A DNA stretch of 63,469 nucleotides from CAZHZT01 sp964537285. GTDB taxonomy: Bacteria; Bacteroidota; Bacteroidia; Chitinophagales; Saprospiraceae. Location of the stretch: contig CAZHZT010000017.1 of the NCBI GenBank assembly GCA_964537285.1, positions 1 to 63,469 of the forward strand, in the 5' to 3' direction. The position numbers and the translations under genes are program-made. This document shows, piece by piece, positions 1 to 8,880 of this stretch. Position 1 is the stretch's first letter. Every line of letters starts with the position of its first letter. The notes beneath the pieces are model-generated. The model made no database searches. It worked only from the letters and a program-made list of their open reading frames with translations, and had not been told where the DNA came from.

Positions 1-130
1 AATTGAATACAGCCTTGATTTTTTGCTACTTTTTTATCAAGAAAAAAGTAGATAGATCGTTGATTAACAAATCTTCGTAAGAATTTCACAAAACATGCGT
101 CATCCCGAAAAATCGGGATGACGCATGTTT
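1..130 (+). repeat. Family B two-hairpin repeat, copy 1 (contig end)
   Basis: The element starts with a GCCTTGATTTTTTGC box, then a hairpin CTACTTTTTT/AAAAAAGTAG, a variable spacer, and a second perfect hairpin at 91-130 with 18-bp arms and an AAAA loop. Copies lie at 8972-9102 and, inverted, at 63342-63469. The second hairpin reaches the stop codon of the minus-strand lipoprotein gene and may act as its terminator. The contig begins inside it, so more sequence of this family probably lies outside. Confidence 0.8.
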
Positions 131-1532
131 AACTCTGTAATGTACCAGCTACCTTTGCATAATTAAAATAGTAAGCCAATTCCGCGGGGATAGGAAGATA
201 AAGCCCCAACTTAGTAAGCTCGCCCTCTTCTCCTTTACACACATTCGGCAGCGCAATATGAACAGAAATTTCATCATTATCTTCACTCAAATGATGGAAT
301 GCAAAAGATTCCAACAAATTCAGTTTCATATCCATTTTACAGCCTCCATCAACTCGCTCAATGAGTTCTCGTATAGAAGTGGGCGTTTTTTTACCCTTTA
401 TGTTAGCCAAAACCACCTCATCATTCAAATAAGCCTTCAATAGGTCTTCTTCCTCAAAAAGCTCCATCAGACGTACCTTTTCTCCGGATTGCCCATTGTA
501 TACGACATAGGATCTTCCGGAAGCTCTCGGGTTTGATTTATTCACATAATTCCATTCCAGGCAAACATAAGGCCCTACACTGGAAAGGATTTTGTAAGAT
601 TCTTGCTGATTCCCAGCAGGAATATCCCTTACAACAACTTTACTCACTTTACCATCCTTGCTTTTTGCGACTATATTTCCATTTTCCTTTTCAAACTGCC
701 AAATATTCTTTTCATCCTTATTTGTTCTTTGGAAAAGATCCTCTCCCCATTGCAATCTATTTCCGCTGATACGTACTTCTTCCGCCGAACCTTGATCATT
801 GTCCAGGATGAGCTTCCCTTTACTAACTTGCCAACTTCCCTTAGATTCATACCTTCCGTCATACACAGTGAAACGTCCCTTTGGGCTGAAGGTGTACAAC
901 AACCCTTGACCTAAATCATCGCTGTACCAACTTCCCATCAGGGATTTGGTCAATTCAGTATCCGGTATTTTATTTTCAAGTTTTGTATAAACATCCGCTC
1001 CCCAGATCAATTCTTTACCGTTAAGCCTATACACTTCCCCTCCGGCCTCATTTTTATCAAGAACAATACGATTGTTGCGAACGTACCATTTTCCCTTCTT
1101 AAAGTCACTTTCTTTCTCTCCAAAATAATGATAAGATCCATCCTCGAAGAACTCAAAAGTTTCCTGAATACTTCCTTTGTACTTCCACCCTGCTACCAGG
1201 TAGCGATCCAGTAAAGCACGTGTGGAAGCACGCACAAGAAAGGAGCGATCCCAAAGCAGGGTGTCTCCGATCAAATTAATATCATGCCATGATTTATTTT
1301 CGCCTTCTTCGCACAACATGGTTCCACCTCTTAATATCCAATCACCCTCAACAGTCCGCCCGTCAGCCCATGCAATAAAAGTTCCATCCGATTTAAAATC
1401 AAAACCTTTATTGGTTTCCCCTTCGTACAGCCATTTTCCGGTAATATTTTGAGTGTTGATTCCTTGTTCGAGGCAAGCGCTTAGGGTAAGTAAAAAGAGT
1501 AAAAGCCCCCCCAGTAATGTTACGTTTTTCAT
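129..1532 (-). CDS. Lipoprotein with three lipocalin-like repeats
   Basis: The 467-residue protein begins with a lipoprotein signal peptide; the lipobox LSAC puts the lipid-anchored cysteine at residue 20. Three similar segments follow at about 28-110, 112-190 and 197-270. Each opens with GKW, GWK or GSW, has a [DE]-G-[TS]-[FY] turn and closes near W-G, the pattern of small lipocalin-like/DUF lipoprotein repeats in Bacteroidota. Residues from about 275 on form a separate domain without a recognisable motif. It is probably anchored in the outer or inner membrane; ligand unknown. It stands alone, and its stop overlaps the family B hairpin. Confidence 0.75.
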   Translation of the reverse strand: MKNVTLLGGLLLFLLTLSACLEQGINTQNITGKWLYEGETNKGFDFKSDGTFIAWADGRTVEGDWILRGGTMLCEEGENKSWHDINLIGDTLLWDRSFLVRASTRALLDRYLVAGWKYKGSIQETFEFFEDGSYHYFGEKESDFKKGKWYVRNNRIVLDKNEAGGEVYRLNGKELIWGADVYTKLENKIPDTELTKSLMGSWYSDDLGQGLLYTFSPKGRFTVYDGRYESKGSWQVSKGKLILDNDQGSAEEVRISGNRLQWGEDLFQRTNKDEKNIWQFEKENGNIVAKSKDGKVSKVVVRDIPAGNQQESYKILSSVGPYVCLEWNYVNKSNPRASGRSYVVYNGQSGEKVRLMELFEEEDLLKAYLNDEVVLANIKGKKTPTSIRELIERVDGGCKMDMKLNLLESFAFHHLSEDNDEISVHIALPNVCKGEEGELTKLGLYLPIPAELAYYFNYAKVAGTLQS

Positions 1533-1573
1533 AGTATCTGTTTATTTTTGGTTCAAGAGTAGGAACAATTTAG

Positions 1574-1690
1574 GGATAATTCTCAATTTATTCAAGCTTG
1601 ATCACAGATTACACTGATGGTGCTGATTAGCAAGCCTGCGGCTTGGGGGGTTAAATTGGAGAATTGCGGGCTAAAGCCCACAATTATGTA
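1574..1690. repeat. Small intergenic inverted repeat cluster
   Basis: A pair AATTCTCAATTTA / TAAATTGGAGAATT flanks two short hairpins (AAGCCTGCGGCTT and GGGCTAAAGCCC) and the phrase TTGATCACAGATTAC, which recurs at about 58209. It lies between divergent genes and may affect either promoter, but I see only the structure. Confidence 0.45.
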
Positions 1691-1744
1691 ATTTTAAAAA
1701 AAATTAAATTTTTTATTTTGTAGCGATTTAAAAGATAGAAAATA

Positions 1745-2530
1745 ATGCTCAACTTATCTCAAATTAAAGCAGTACTCATTGATATTGATGGTGTTCTTTA
1801 TGTGGGCAAGCAGGTCGTTCCGGGCTCCATAGAAGCTATTGCAATGCTAAAGGAGCACCATATTCCTTTTCGTTTACTGACCAATACTACTTCAAAATCC
1901 AAAACAGAAGTTTATAAAAAGCTAATAAGTATGGGTTTTGACATTGAAACGCATGAAATAATCACTACAGTAAGTCTAACCGTCGATTATTTAAAGCAAA
2001 ATGAGATCAAATCTTGCTATTTGGTGGTTAATGATGACGTAAGACCTGAATTTGAAGCCTTTACTCAAACGGACGAAAAGCCTGAAATTATCGTTATCGG
2101 AGATATCGATGATGCCTGGAATTATGCCTTAATGAATAAATTATTCCGAATGATAATGCAGGGCAGCAGAGTTATTGGCTTGCACAAAGGCCGTTTTTAT
2201 AAAAAAGAAGATGGAAACTATATCGATATTGGGGTTTTCATTAGTGGGTTAGAGTACGCAACCGGAAAAGAGGCTGCGATTGTTGGGAAGCCTTCTGCAG
2301 CTTTTTTCAACTATGCCTTAGAATCCCTAAATGTTTCTGCAAAGGATACCGCTATGATTGGGGATGATGTTTTTAATGATATCTTAGGTGCTCAACACGT
2401 GGGCATTAAGGGAATATTGGTCCAAACGGGGAAATATGATGAGAATTTCGTTGCACATAGCGGCATATCTCCGGATGCGGTGATGAATGATTTGAGTGAG
2501 GTGGTTACTAAATGGATGGACAATAATTAG
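1745..2530 (+). CDS. HAD-superfamily class IIA phosphatase (HDHD2/LHPP-like)
   Basis: A 261-residue cytosolic hydrolase. Motif I is D13-I-D15-G-V, with the nucleophile and acid/base aspartates. Motif II is LLTNTTS near residue 47, motif III the lysine of GKPSAAFF, and motif IV GDDVFNDILGA, which binds magnesium. The large C2 cap between motifs II and III and the PGS-x-EA start match the LHPP/HDHD2 branch of the NagD-type family, whose members dephosphorylate small phosphate esters, pyrophosphate or phospholysine/histidine. The substrate cannot be read from sequence. The start ATG is preceded by an A-rich stretch, usual for Bacteroidota. It is followed by a lipoprotein gene with no obvious link. 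Confidence 0.85.
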   Translation: MLNLSQIKAVLIDIDGVLYVGKQVVPGSIEAIAMLKEHHIPFRLLTNTTSKSKTEVYKKLISMGFDIETHEIITTVSLTVDYLKQNEIKSCYLVVNDDVRPEFEAFTQTDEKPEIIVIGDIDDAWNYALMNKLFRMIMQGSRVIGLHKGRFYKKEDGNYIDIGVFISGLEYATGKEAAIVGKPSAAFFNYALESLNVSAKDTAMIGDDVFNDILGAQHVGIKGILVQTGKYDENFVAHSGISPDAVMNDLSEVVTKWMDNN

Positions 2531-2646
2531 CTCATTTGTTAATTTTATCACTGACAACGGAAAAGGGAAATTTTACCTTGTGCCGTATAAATTTCAACAA
2601 TCTTGTTTGAGAATCATTAAATCATTATATCTAAAATCTAAATATC

Positions 2647-3135
2647 ATGTACAAAAAATATTTTCCAATCATTCTATTGCTGGCTCTTCCTACAATATGG
2701 ATAGCCTGTAATGCTGCTTCAGAAAATAAAAGTGAAACAACGGCTCAGGAAGAAGTAAGCGATTTGAAAAAACTGGAAGAAAAATCCTGGCAAGAAGTGA
2801 TGGATATCCACGACGAAGTCATGCCGCGCATGGGGGAAATTAACCGCCTGAAACGCAATATTTCCAAGCAGCTAAAATCAGCAGAGGAAAGCTTGCAAAC
2901 CGAAACCGCTGCTAAAATGAAAGAAGCGGTGGATAAGTTAGAAGAAGCCGATAAAATGATGATGGACTGGATGAGTAGCTTCAGTAATGGTTATACCAAT
3001 GTTCAAAAAGAAGGCGATCACAAAAAAATTATGGAATACCTCGAAATGGAAAAAGGAAATATTACAGAGGTGAAAAACGCTATGCTTGGAAGCATCGAAC
3101 TAGGCAAAAAAATTGCGGTCAACGGCAGTTTGTGA
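2647..3135 (+). CDS. Small helical lipoprotein (type often labelled viral A-type inclusion-like)
   Basis: 162 residues. A lipoprotein signal peptide ends at IAC21. The rest is charged and predicted helical: KLEEKSWQEVMDIHDEVMPRMG, then a second helix rich in K, E and M (KEAVDKLEEADKMMMDWM). This WxxVMxxHDxVMPxMG pattern recurs in short Bacteroidota lipoproteins that databases often name after viral A-type inclusion proteins, without evidence of such a role. It is likely a periplasm-facing coiled-coil protein of unknown function. It precedes the SCO gene by about 200 bases that hold a heptamer array, so co-transcription is uncertain. Confidence 0.7.
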   Translation: MYKKYFPIILLLALPTIWIACNAASENKSETTAQEEVSDLKKLEEKSWQEVMDIHDEVMPRMGEINRLKRNISKQLKSAEESLQTETAAKMKEAVDKLEEADKMMMDWMSSFSNGYTNVQKEGDHKKIMEYLEMEKGNITEVKNAMLGSIELGKKIAVNGSL

Positions 3136-3225
3136 AAAAACTCCATTTTTTAGTCGCCTTAATTGCATAACAGGCTGATTGCCAATTAACATTTTTTCAA
3201 TTTCAATAGTTTTTTCACAGCCTGA

Positions 3226-3298
3226 CGGTGAACGGTAAACGGTTAACGGCCGACCGTTAACCATTTTTCGTTCACCGTTGACCGTTGACCGTTGACCG
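3226..3298. repeat. Heptamer array CGGNNAA with inverted arm
   Basis: Units CGGTAAA-CGGTTAA-CGG are followed by the inverted partner CCGTTAACC and by three tandem CCGTTGA units, so the stretch can fold on itself. Related arrays lie at 10721-10757, 20004-20020 and 54784-54876. It sits just upstream of the SCO gene. Confidence 0.7.
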
Positions 3299-3334
3299 AA
3301 ACTAGTTTATTAATACTTGATAATCCATTTTATT

Positions 3335-3967
3335 ATGTTTAATATTAGTAAAGCGCTCTTCTTCGTTGCCCTTGCATTTATCATTACCGGCTGCCCTGCT
3401 CTGCCTCAGGAAGATCAGCCATTGCCAATTCTGGGGCAAAAAAAAGAAGTAAATGGTCAGGAAGTGTATCACAAAATCCCTGATTTTATCTTTGTCAACC
3501 AGGATAGCCAGTTGATCACCAATGCAACGTTTGCAGATAAGATGTATATCACTGACTTTTTCTTTACCTCCTGCCCGACCATTTGCCCGAAAGTGAAGCA
3601 ACAAATGCTTAGATTGTACGAAAAATTCGAGCAGGAGCCAGATCTATTTTACCTTTCTCATTCCATCGATACAGAACGGGATACGGTAGGTAGGCTTAAG
3701 CAATATGCTCAAGGCCTTGGTGTAGATGGTAGTCGCTGGCATTTTGTCACCGGCAACAAGGACGATATTTACGAAATAGCCGATGATTACTTCAGCATTG
3801 CTATCGAAGATCCTGATGCGCCCGGAGGTTTTGACCATAGTGGCCGCCTAATCCTGGTAGACCCCAACCGGCACATTCGCTCTTTCTGCGATGGTACCGA
3901 TCCTGAAAGTGTCGATCAGTTTATGAAAGATATTCAAACCCTGCTTAAGGAATACGAAGAGAGATAA
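3335..3967 (+). CDS. SCO1/SenC family copper chaperone lipoprotein
   Basis: SCO proteins have a thioredoxin fold and deliver copper to the CuA site of cytochrome c oxidase, or act as thiol reductants. The copper ligands are visible: the CxxxC motif in TSCPTICP and the distant histidine in GFDHSG. I place the start at ATG 3335 (MFNISKALFF); an upstream TTG at 3317 would put six extra residues before a good lipoprotein signal with lipobox ITGC20. The protein is 210 residues, normal for the family, and should be anchored facing the periplasm. It may serve the same copper economy as the MbnP/MbnH genes at 19-22 kb. Its last codons lie inside a long palindrome shared with the convergent gene. Confidence 0.92.
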   Translation: MFNISKALFFVALAFIITGCPALPQEDQPLPILGQKKEVNGQEVYHKIPDFIFVNQDSQLITNATFADKMYITDFFFTSCPTICPKVKQQMLRLYEKFEQEPDLFYLSHSIDTERDTVGRLKQYAQGLGVDGSRWHFVTGNKDDIYEIADDYFSIAIEDPDAPGGFDHSGRLILVDPNRHIRSFCDGTDPESVDQFMKDIQTLLKEYEER

Positions 3968-4032
3968 AAAGTAAAAAAAAGAGGGCAGGCCCAGGCCTGC
4001 CCTCTTTTTTTTACTTTTTATCTCTCTTCGTA
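3953..4032. terminator. Perfect 39-bp-arm palindrome, bidirectional terminator
   Basis: Positions 3953-3991 and 3994-4032 are exact reverse complements with a 2-base centre. The core GAGGGCAGGCC is flanked by A8/T8 tracts, giving an intrinsic terminator on both strands. The arms run into both convergent genes, so the SCO protein and the tricorn-like protease end in the same residues, YEER, before TAA. Confidence 0.95.
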
Positions 4033-6666
4033 AGGAGGTTGTTTGACACTATTTTTCTGAGGATCATTCCTAAGTTCTTTCATGATTTCCTCAACGGCTC
4101 TCATAATCTGTGGATCTTTGCCCTTAGCCAACTGAGCAGGATCCTCGGGTATTTCAATGTCTGGTGCTACGCCATAACCTTCTTTAAACCAATCTCCGTC
4201 AGGATCGTACATACGGAAAGTGGGCACGGTTACGGAGCCTCCATCAATCAGACCCGGCACGCCAGATATACCGATCAAGCCCCCCCAGGTACGGGTACCA
4301 ATTAATGGGCCAAGGCCGGACTTGCGGAAATAATCAGGGAAAGCATCACCACCAGAACCACTCCATCCATTGATTAGCATTGCTTTCGGACCAAAGTGGG
4401 CCACCGGAGGCCACTGCCAGTTCTCACCATCTCTGACGGCCCAGAAAGCCAAGGGCTTACGGTTGAGTAGTTCAATAAAACGATCAGGAATTTGACCTCC
4501 GCTGTTGAATCGCTCATCGATGATCAAACCATCTTTTCTGTACTGAGCCATGAATTGACGCACCAGTTCATTTTGACCGTCAATCCCTGTACTACGCACA
4601 TATACATAGCCAATACGGCCATTAGAAGCCTCATCAACCATTTTGCGATTATGCTCGATCCATGCTAAGTGGCGCAGGCGAGTTTCTCCCCCCATTGTTT
4701 CTACGATAACGGAACGAGCGCTATCCGGGTTAAGAGTTCTGCTTAATGTTAACTCGATTGTTTTACCGGCTAAACCCTGAAATGCAGCGTACGGCTCTTT
4801 ATCAATATCGAGAGGCATGCCATTTACGGCCAGTATATAGTCTCCTTCTTTTACATCTACTCCTGGCATAGCGAAAGGAGAACGCGCCTCCACATCCCAT
4901 GAAGCACCTTTGATGATCTTATCAATTTTGTAGTGGCCATTTTCAATAGCCCAATCAATTCCTAAATAACCACAATTGCGACGTTTCGCGTTCTGCTCCG
5001 TGTCTCCACCTCCACGATAAGTGTGAGAAGCATTCAATTCACCAATTAGTTCCCCTAAAATATAATTCAGGTCATAGCGCGAAGCGGCATCGTCAATAAG
5101 TTTGCCGTATTTATCCCGCATGGCATCCCAATCTACACCATGCATATTGGGGTCATAGAAATAATCGCGCTCTAATCTCCAGGCATCGTTAAAAATTTGC
5201 TTCCATTCAGCAACCGGATCAAGAACCATTTCCATTTCATTGCTACGAATCGGATCTTCAATTTTCTTATTCTCACCAATGCTGATTACTCCCATTTGGC
5301 TATTTTTAAAAACCAACATTTTTTCACCATTGGCAGCCACATCAAATCCGTTCGCTGAACTCATGATCGTTTTTTCTTTCCGATCTTTCATATCAAAGTA
5401 CTTGATAGGGCGATCCTGACTTCCGGAACCAGAGTTTGCATAATGATGGTAAATAAGCTTACCTTTTACAGCGTGAAGATTGCCGTAATTACCTGGCTTC
5501 ATAGGAAGCATAACCGCTCGCTCTTCAAAGCCTTCGAAATCAATCTTTACTTCATTTTCATCTTTTTCCTTATCATCCTCTTCTTCATCTTTCTCCTTCT
5601 CCTCTTTGTCTTCATTTTTTTCTCCCTTATCCGTTTCCTTTTCTTCTTTATCCTCTTCTTTAATTTCAACCTCATCATTCTGAGGGGCTAATGGAGAAAG
5701 GACATCAGAACGCAAACTAACGGCAACAAATTCGGTTGCATTAGGATAAGTAAATGAATTATCAAAATCACTGTAAACAGGCCTGAATGATCTGTTTGTA
5801 AGATAATATAAATATTTTCCTTCAGGATCAAACGCTGGGTTTACATCATTATAAAACGCGGAAGTCACCTGATTCAGCTTGTTCTCTTTGGTATCATAGA
5901 TAAAAATAGCTGCATTGCCACTTTCAGATGTGCGCGAATAAGCCATCCAGCGGCTGTCCGAGGACCAGCTGACTGAAAAACCTCTCAAGCTACCTTCGAA
6001 CATTGACTTGCCTTTATCGGCATCGGTAGTCTGTCCGGAATCCATATCATAAACGCGAATGTTCATAGCATTATCCACGAAAGCCATCTTCTTACTATCC
6101 GGCGACCAATATAATTGGTAACCAAAGCCTTTTTTGTAATTGGTTAACTTTTTCTCCTCTGCTGGTTTATCCATAGCTCGAACAGTTAGCTCGTACTCTC
6201 CTGATTTATCACTCCAGTAGGCTACGTATTTACCATTCGGCGACCAGGCTGGATAACGCTCGGCAGTTCCGGAGCTGGCTGTAAGGTTTTTCACATATCC
6301 ATGTTCTGCAGGAAGTGAAAACAGTTCTCCACGTGCCTCCGCTACGACACGCTTCCCATCGGGAGCAATACTGGCATAACGCATCAAGTCTTTCACTTTT
6401 TCAGTACGAGGTGCGAGCATTCTGCGGTCGGTTACTACTTCTACTTCTACTTCCTTAAGATTTTTGGTGGCCAGATCCATCAAGTACAATTTTCCGCCAG
6501 CTTCAAACACTAGATCTTTCGGCCCAATAGAAGGAAAGTTAATATCAAAGTCTTCAAAATTAGTCAACTGTTTAACTTCTTCAGTTAATAAATTATAAGC
6601 CCAGATATTGTAACGTTTTTCAGCGCCACGGTCCGACATAAAATAGATCGTATTTTCATGCCACAT
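4018..6666 (-). CDS. Tricorn-like S41 peptidase, C-terminal 882 residues (split gene)
   Basis: This is the main part of a tricorn-protease homologue: WD40-like/PD40 beta-propeller repeats (ending near residue 330), an acidic-basic low-complexity insert of E, K and D (about 340-400), a core with the catalytic-site histidine in ELNASHTY, a PDZ domain (KEGDYILAVNGMP), and the S41 catalytic domain with the nucleophile serine in GWSGSGGDAFP. Such proteases degrade peptides in the periplasm or cytosol. The first ATG at 6666 is not the natural start: the same frame continues upstream through an in-frame TAA (6703-6705) into the N-terminal part. The full gene would be 4018-7311, about 1097 residues, as in intact homologues. 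A fragment starting here would lack its signal peptide and first propeller blades. Confidence 0.9.
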   Translation of the reverse strand: MWHENTIYFMSDRGAEKRYNIWAYNLLTEEVKQLTNFEDFDINFPSIGPKDLVFEAGGKLYLMDLATKNLKEVEVEVVTDRRMLAPRTEKVKDLMRYASIAPDGKRVVAEARGELFSLPAEHGYVKNLTASSGTAERYPAWSPNGKYVAYWSDKSGEYELTVRAMDKPAEEKKLTNYKKGFGYQLYWSPDSKKMAFVDNAMNIRVYDMDSGQTTDADKGKSMFEGSLRGFSVSWSSDSRWMAYSRTSESGNAAIFIYDTKENKLNQVTSAFYNDVNPAFDPEGKYLYYLTNRSFRPVYSDFDNSFTYPNATEFVAVSLRSDVLSPLAPQNDEVEIKEEDKEEKETDKGEKNEDKEEKEKDEEEDDKEKDENEVKIDFEGFEERAVMLPMKPGNYGNLHAVKGKLIYHHYANSGSGSQDRPIKYFDMKDRKEKTIMSSANGFDVAANGEKMLVFKNSQMGVISIGENKKIEDPIRSNEMEMVLDPVAEWKQIFNDAWRLERDYFYDPNMHGVDWDAMRDKYGKLIDDAASRYDLNYILGELIGELNASHTYRGGGDTEQNAKRRNCGYLGIDWAIENGHYKIDKIIKGASWDVEARSPFAMPGVDVKEGDYILAVNGMPLDIDKEPYAAFQGLAGKTIELTLSRTLNPDSARSVIVETMGGETRLRHLAWIEHNRKMVDEASNGRIGYVYVRSTGIDGQNELVRQFMAQYRKDGLIIDERFNSGGQIPDRFIELLNRKPLAFWAVRDGENWQWPPVAHFGPKAMLINGWSGSGGDAFPDYFRKSGLGPLIGTRTWGGLIGISGVPGLIDGGSVTVPTFRMYDPDGDWFKEGYGVAPDIEIPEDPAQLAKGKDPQIMRAVEEIMKELRNDPQKNSVKQPPYEER

Positions 6667-6702
6667 GGGTAGTTCATCATTAGCATCGTTAGGAACGATC
6701 TT

Positions 6703-7311
6703 TTAACAGCTCATGGACTCCAGGTCAAAAACAAAAAGATCGGCAGCAGAACCTCCCCGATAACGTTTCCAGGTGCTGGTTGCTTGCGATTTATCAGTGT
6801 AAACAAATTTTTTACCATTTGGAGAAGGGCAGCCATATTCTCCATAAGGAACCGCTAACTTCTCAGCAAGCCCTCCATTGGTACTAATTTCAAAAAACTG
6901 ATCGTAGCGCTGACGGCCACTGGTACGCCTGGAAGAAAAAATGACGCTCTTACCATCGGGATTCCAGTCAATAACATAATCAGAAAAACCGTGGTAAGTC
7001 AGTCTACTAGGGATGCCTCCTGTCGTAGGAATGGTATACACATCCAGATTGCCGTCATAGTTGCCACTAAAAGCAATCTGGCTTCCGTCGGGAGAAAACC
7101 TGGGGAAAGATTCCGAGCCTTCCGGAGAGCTCAATTTAGTGGCCAATCCGCCTTCTTTAGCCACTACCCAGATATCCCCGGCATAGGTGAAGGTAATGTG
7201 CGTTTCGGATACATCCGGATAGCGCAACATGCGCGCATTGATCTGTGCTTGAAGAGCTACTCCATAGCAACAAAGGAACAGAAAAGTGATTACAAGTTTT
7301 GCGTTCTTCAT
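6703..7311 (-). CDS. Tricorn-like S41 peptidase, N-terminal 202 residues (split gene)
   Basis: It encodes a signal peptide (MKNAKLVITFLFLCCYGVALQAQ) and the first beta-propeller blades with PD40-type motifs FPRFSPDGSQIAFSG and DWNPDGKSVIFSS. It stops at TAA 6703-6705 right after LESMSC. The next codons in the same frame read KIVPNDANDELPMW and join the downstream 882-residue frame, exactly where intact homologues continue. One base change (for example CAA, GAA or AAA to TAA) would explain the split. It is either a nonsense mutation or a sequencing error; readthrough is possible but unsupported. A degenerate family A repeat lies 20 bases upstream of the start. Confidence 0.85.
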   Translation of the reverse strand: MKNAKLVITFLFLCCYGVALQAQINARMLRYPDVSETHITFTYAGDIWVVAKEGGLATKLSSPEGSESFPRFSPDGSQIAFSGNYDGNLDVYTIPTTGGIPSRLTYHGFSDYVIDWNPDGKSVIFSSRRTSGRQRYDQFFEISTNGGLAEKLAVPYGEYGCPSPNGKKFVYTDKSQATSTWKRYRGGSAADLFVFDLESMSC

Positions 7312-7330
7312 AGTTTCATTGCTTTTAAAA

Positions 7331-7409
7331 GTTCTTTGACAGAAATTCTGGAAAGTGGAACTTCAAAAGGATGATCCTTTTGAAGTTCCTCACAATTTGT
7401 CAGAAAACG
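7331..7409 (+). repeat. Family A palindromic repeat, degenerate short copy (A1)
   Basis: It has both family A ends (GTTCTTTGACAGAAATT and CACAATTTGTCAGAAAA) and the CTTCAAAAGGATGATCC stem, but the usual loop with CAGCCACAAGGGCATTCA is missing. It occupies the 5' leader of the tricorn-like gene. Confidence 0.75.
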
Positions 7410-7589
7410 TTTTTTAATACGAACCATATCGTAGAAGTAAATTTATGAAAAGCAGTGAAACTCCAAAAGAAATTTGGGAAAATCCTATACTAAATGAATG
7501 ATAATATAGATAAAACAAGAAAGTGTTTAGTATTTGTTGTACTTTAGTAAGCTATTAGACTTGTTCTGAAATAGTTTCCATTATAGTTC

Positions 7590-8354
7590 ATGAGAATAAT
7601 TGATGAAAAGTATTTTCGCCAGTATCAAAAAGCAGTCGGGCACCAAATAAAAGGATGGCTTGACAATATTGACTTTTCTGATAGAAAAATTTCGCTTGGG
7701 TATAACACCAAAGCCTCAGCTGTTTATTCTTCCAATATCGAAGGGAATACTGTAGACGTGAATTCATTTATGAATTCTATGCTCGCAGGCCAAAGCTTTA
7801 AACCACAAAAGGAAATCCAGGAGATTGAAGAATTAATTAAGGCCTATGAGTTTGCACAATCTAATAGTCTTAATGAAAAGAACTTGCTGGTGGCGCACAA
7901 AATTCTTAGTAATACCTTGCTCATAAAAGATAAGCAAGGTGTATACCGCACTGGGCGCATGGGGGTTTTTGACAATTTTGGTTTAGTGTACTTGGCTATT
8001 GAGCCGGAGTATGTACATCGTGAAATGGAACTTCTGTTCAAGGATATTGCCTACTTAATCCAATCTACGCTAGGGATTGAGCAAATTTTTTATCATGCTT
8101 CCCTCATCCATCTAAAATTTGTCCATATTCATCCTTTTTGGGATGGCAATGGCAGATCAGCCCGGCTTTTAGAAAAGTGGTTTTTGGCCGAAAAAATTAA
8201 CGGCAGAGCATGGAAGTTACAATCAGAAAAGAATTACAAAGACCATCAAGGAGATTACTATAATAATATTAACCTAGGCGTTAATTTTTACGAATTGGAT
8301 TACAGTAAATGTATTGATTTTCTGAAAATGTTACCTTTGAGTTTAAGAATATAA
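7590..8354 (+). CDS. Fic domain protein with N-terminal inhibitory helix
   Basis: Fic proteins transfer AMP or another nucleotide-derived group to hydroxyl groups of target proteins. The active-site loop is complete: H181-PFWDGNGR189. The protein carries its own inhibitory motif [S/T]xxxE[G/N] near the N terminus (S47-SNIE51-G52), which makes it a class II, self-restrained Fic enzyme; E51 would block ATP gamma-phosphate binding. It is 254 residues, compact, with no extra targeting domain and no separate antitoxin gene beside it. It stands between repeat sequences (a family A copy, and a motif AGACTTGTTCTG at 7557), which fits an acquired accessory gene, but base use does not prove this. Confidence 0.9.
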   Translation: MRIIDEKYFRQYQKAVGHQIKGWLDNIDFSDRKISLGYNTKASAVYSSNIEGNTVDVNSFMNSMLAGQSFKPQKEIQEIEELIKAYEFAQSNSLNEKNLLVAHKILSNTLLIKDKQGVYRTGRMGVFDNFGLVYLAIEPEYVHREMELLFKDIAYLIQSTLGIEQIFYHASLIHLKFVHIHPFWDGNGRSARLLEKWFLAEKINGRAWKLQSEKNYKDHQGDYYNNINLGVNFYELDYSKCIDFLKMLPLSLRI

Positions 8355-8404
8355 GTGTGCTAAAGAACCCAGTAATTCTCGTTTTGGAAAATAAAACTCC
8401 CTTC

Positions 8405-8779
8405 ATGACCATCAACTTATTCTACTTACTCCTAATTTTCATCTGTATAAACATCAGGGCTTTTCAACGAATGGCCATAGATAAAAAAAGAGCTAAACGC
8501 AATGATTCCCAAACGGGAAAGGGAAGGACTTCAGAGGGTGAGCTGCTCGCAAGATCTATTTTCTTCGGGTTTATTGGCATTGGACTGGGAATGCTCTTAC
8601 TTTGGCACAAAGTCCGGAAAAACTATTTTGTTTTCGGCGTTCCTTACACAGCGCTAATGAATACAGCTCTTTTCTTTCTGCTAAAAGAAGAACTGGAGGA
8701 GGATAGAGGGATGGAATTTATCTTTGATTATTCTATTATTACTCAGGCGGTTGAGTATTTGCAAGGAATATTTCAATAA
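8405..8779 (+). CDS. DUF1294 family small membrane protein
   Basis: About 124 residues. An N-terminal membrane helix (LFYLLLIFICINIRAF) is followed by the family signature MAIDKKRAKRN and a second hydrophobic stretch (FFGFIGIGLGMLLLWHK) ending in HKVRKNYFVFGVP, the conserved HKTxKxxFxxG block of DUF1294. The function of the family is unknown. I chose ATG 8405; a GTG at 8357, three bases after the Fic stop, would add sixteen atypical residues. The close spacing suggests transcription together with the Fic gene. Confidence 0.75.
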   Translation: MTINLFYLLLIFICINIRAFQRMAIDKKRAKRNDSQTGKGRTSEGELLARSIFFGFIGIGLGMLLLWHKVRKNYFVFGVPYTALMNTALFFLLKEELEEDRGMEFIFDYSIITQAVEYLQGIFQ

Positions 8780-8880
8780 ATATTGTATTTATCAATAATT
8801 CAACTACCTTATTATTTTGTCATAATATTTAATAATAGATACTGTAAATCAATGCTTTAAGACCGGCCTTATTCAATTTA

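Noticed and set aside
4018..7311. Reassigned TAA codon or programmed readthrough in the tricorn-like gene
   Set aside because: TAA ends many other genes here in normal fashion and no readthrough context is visible; a point mutation or error is simpler.
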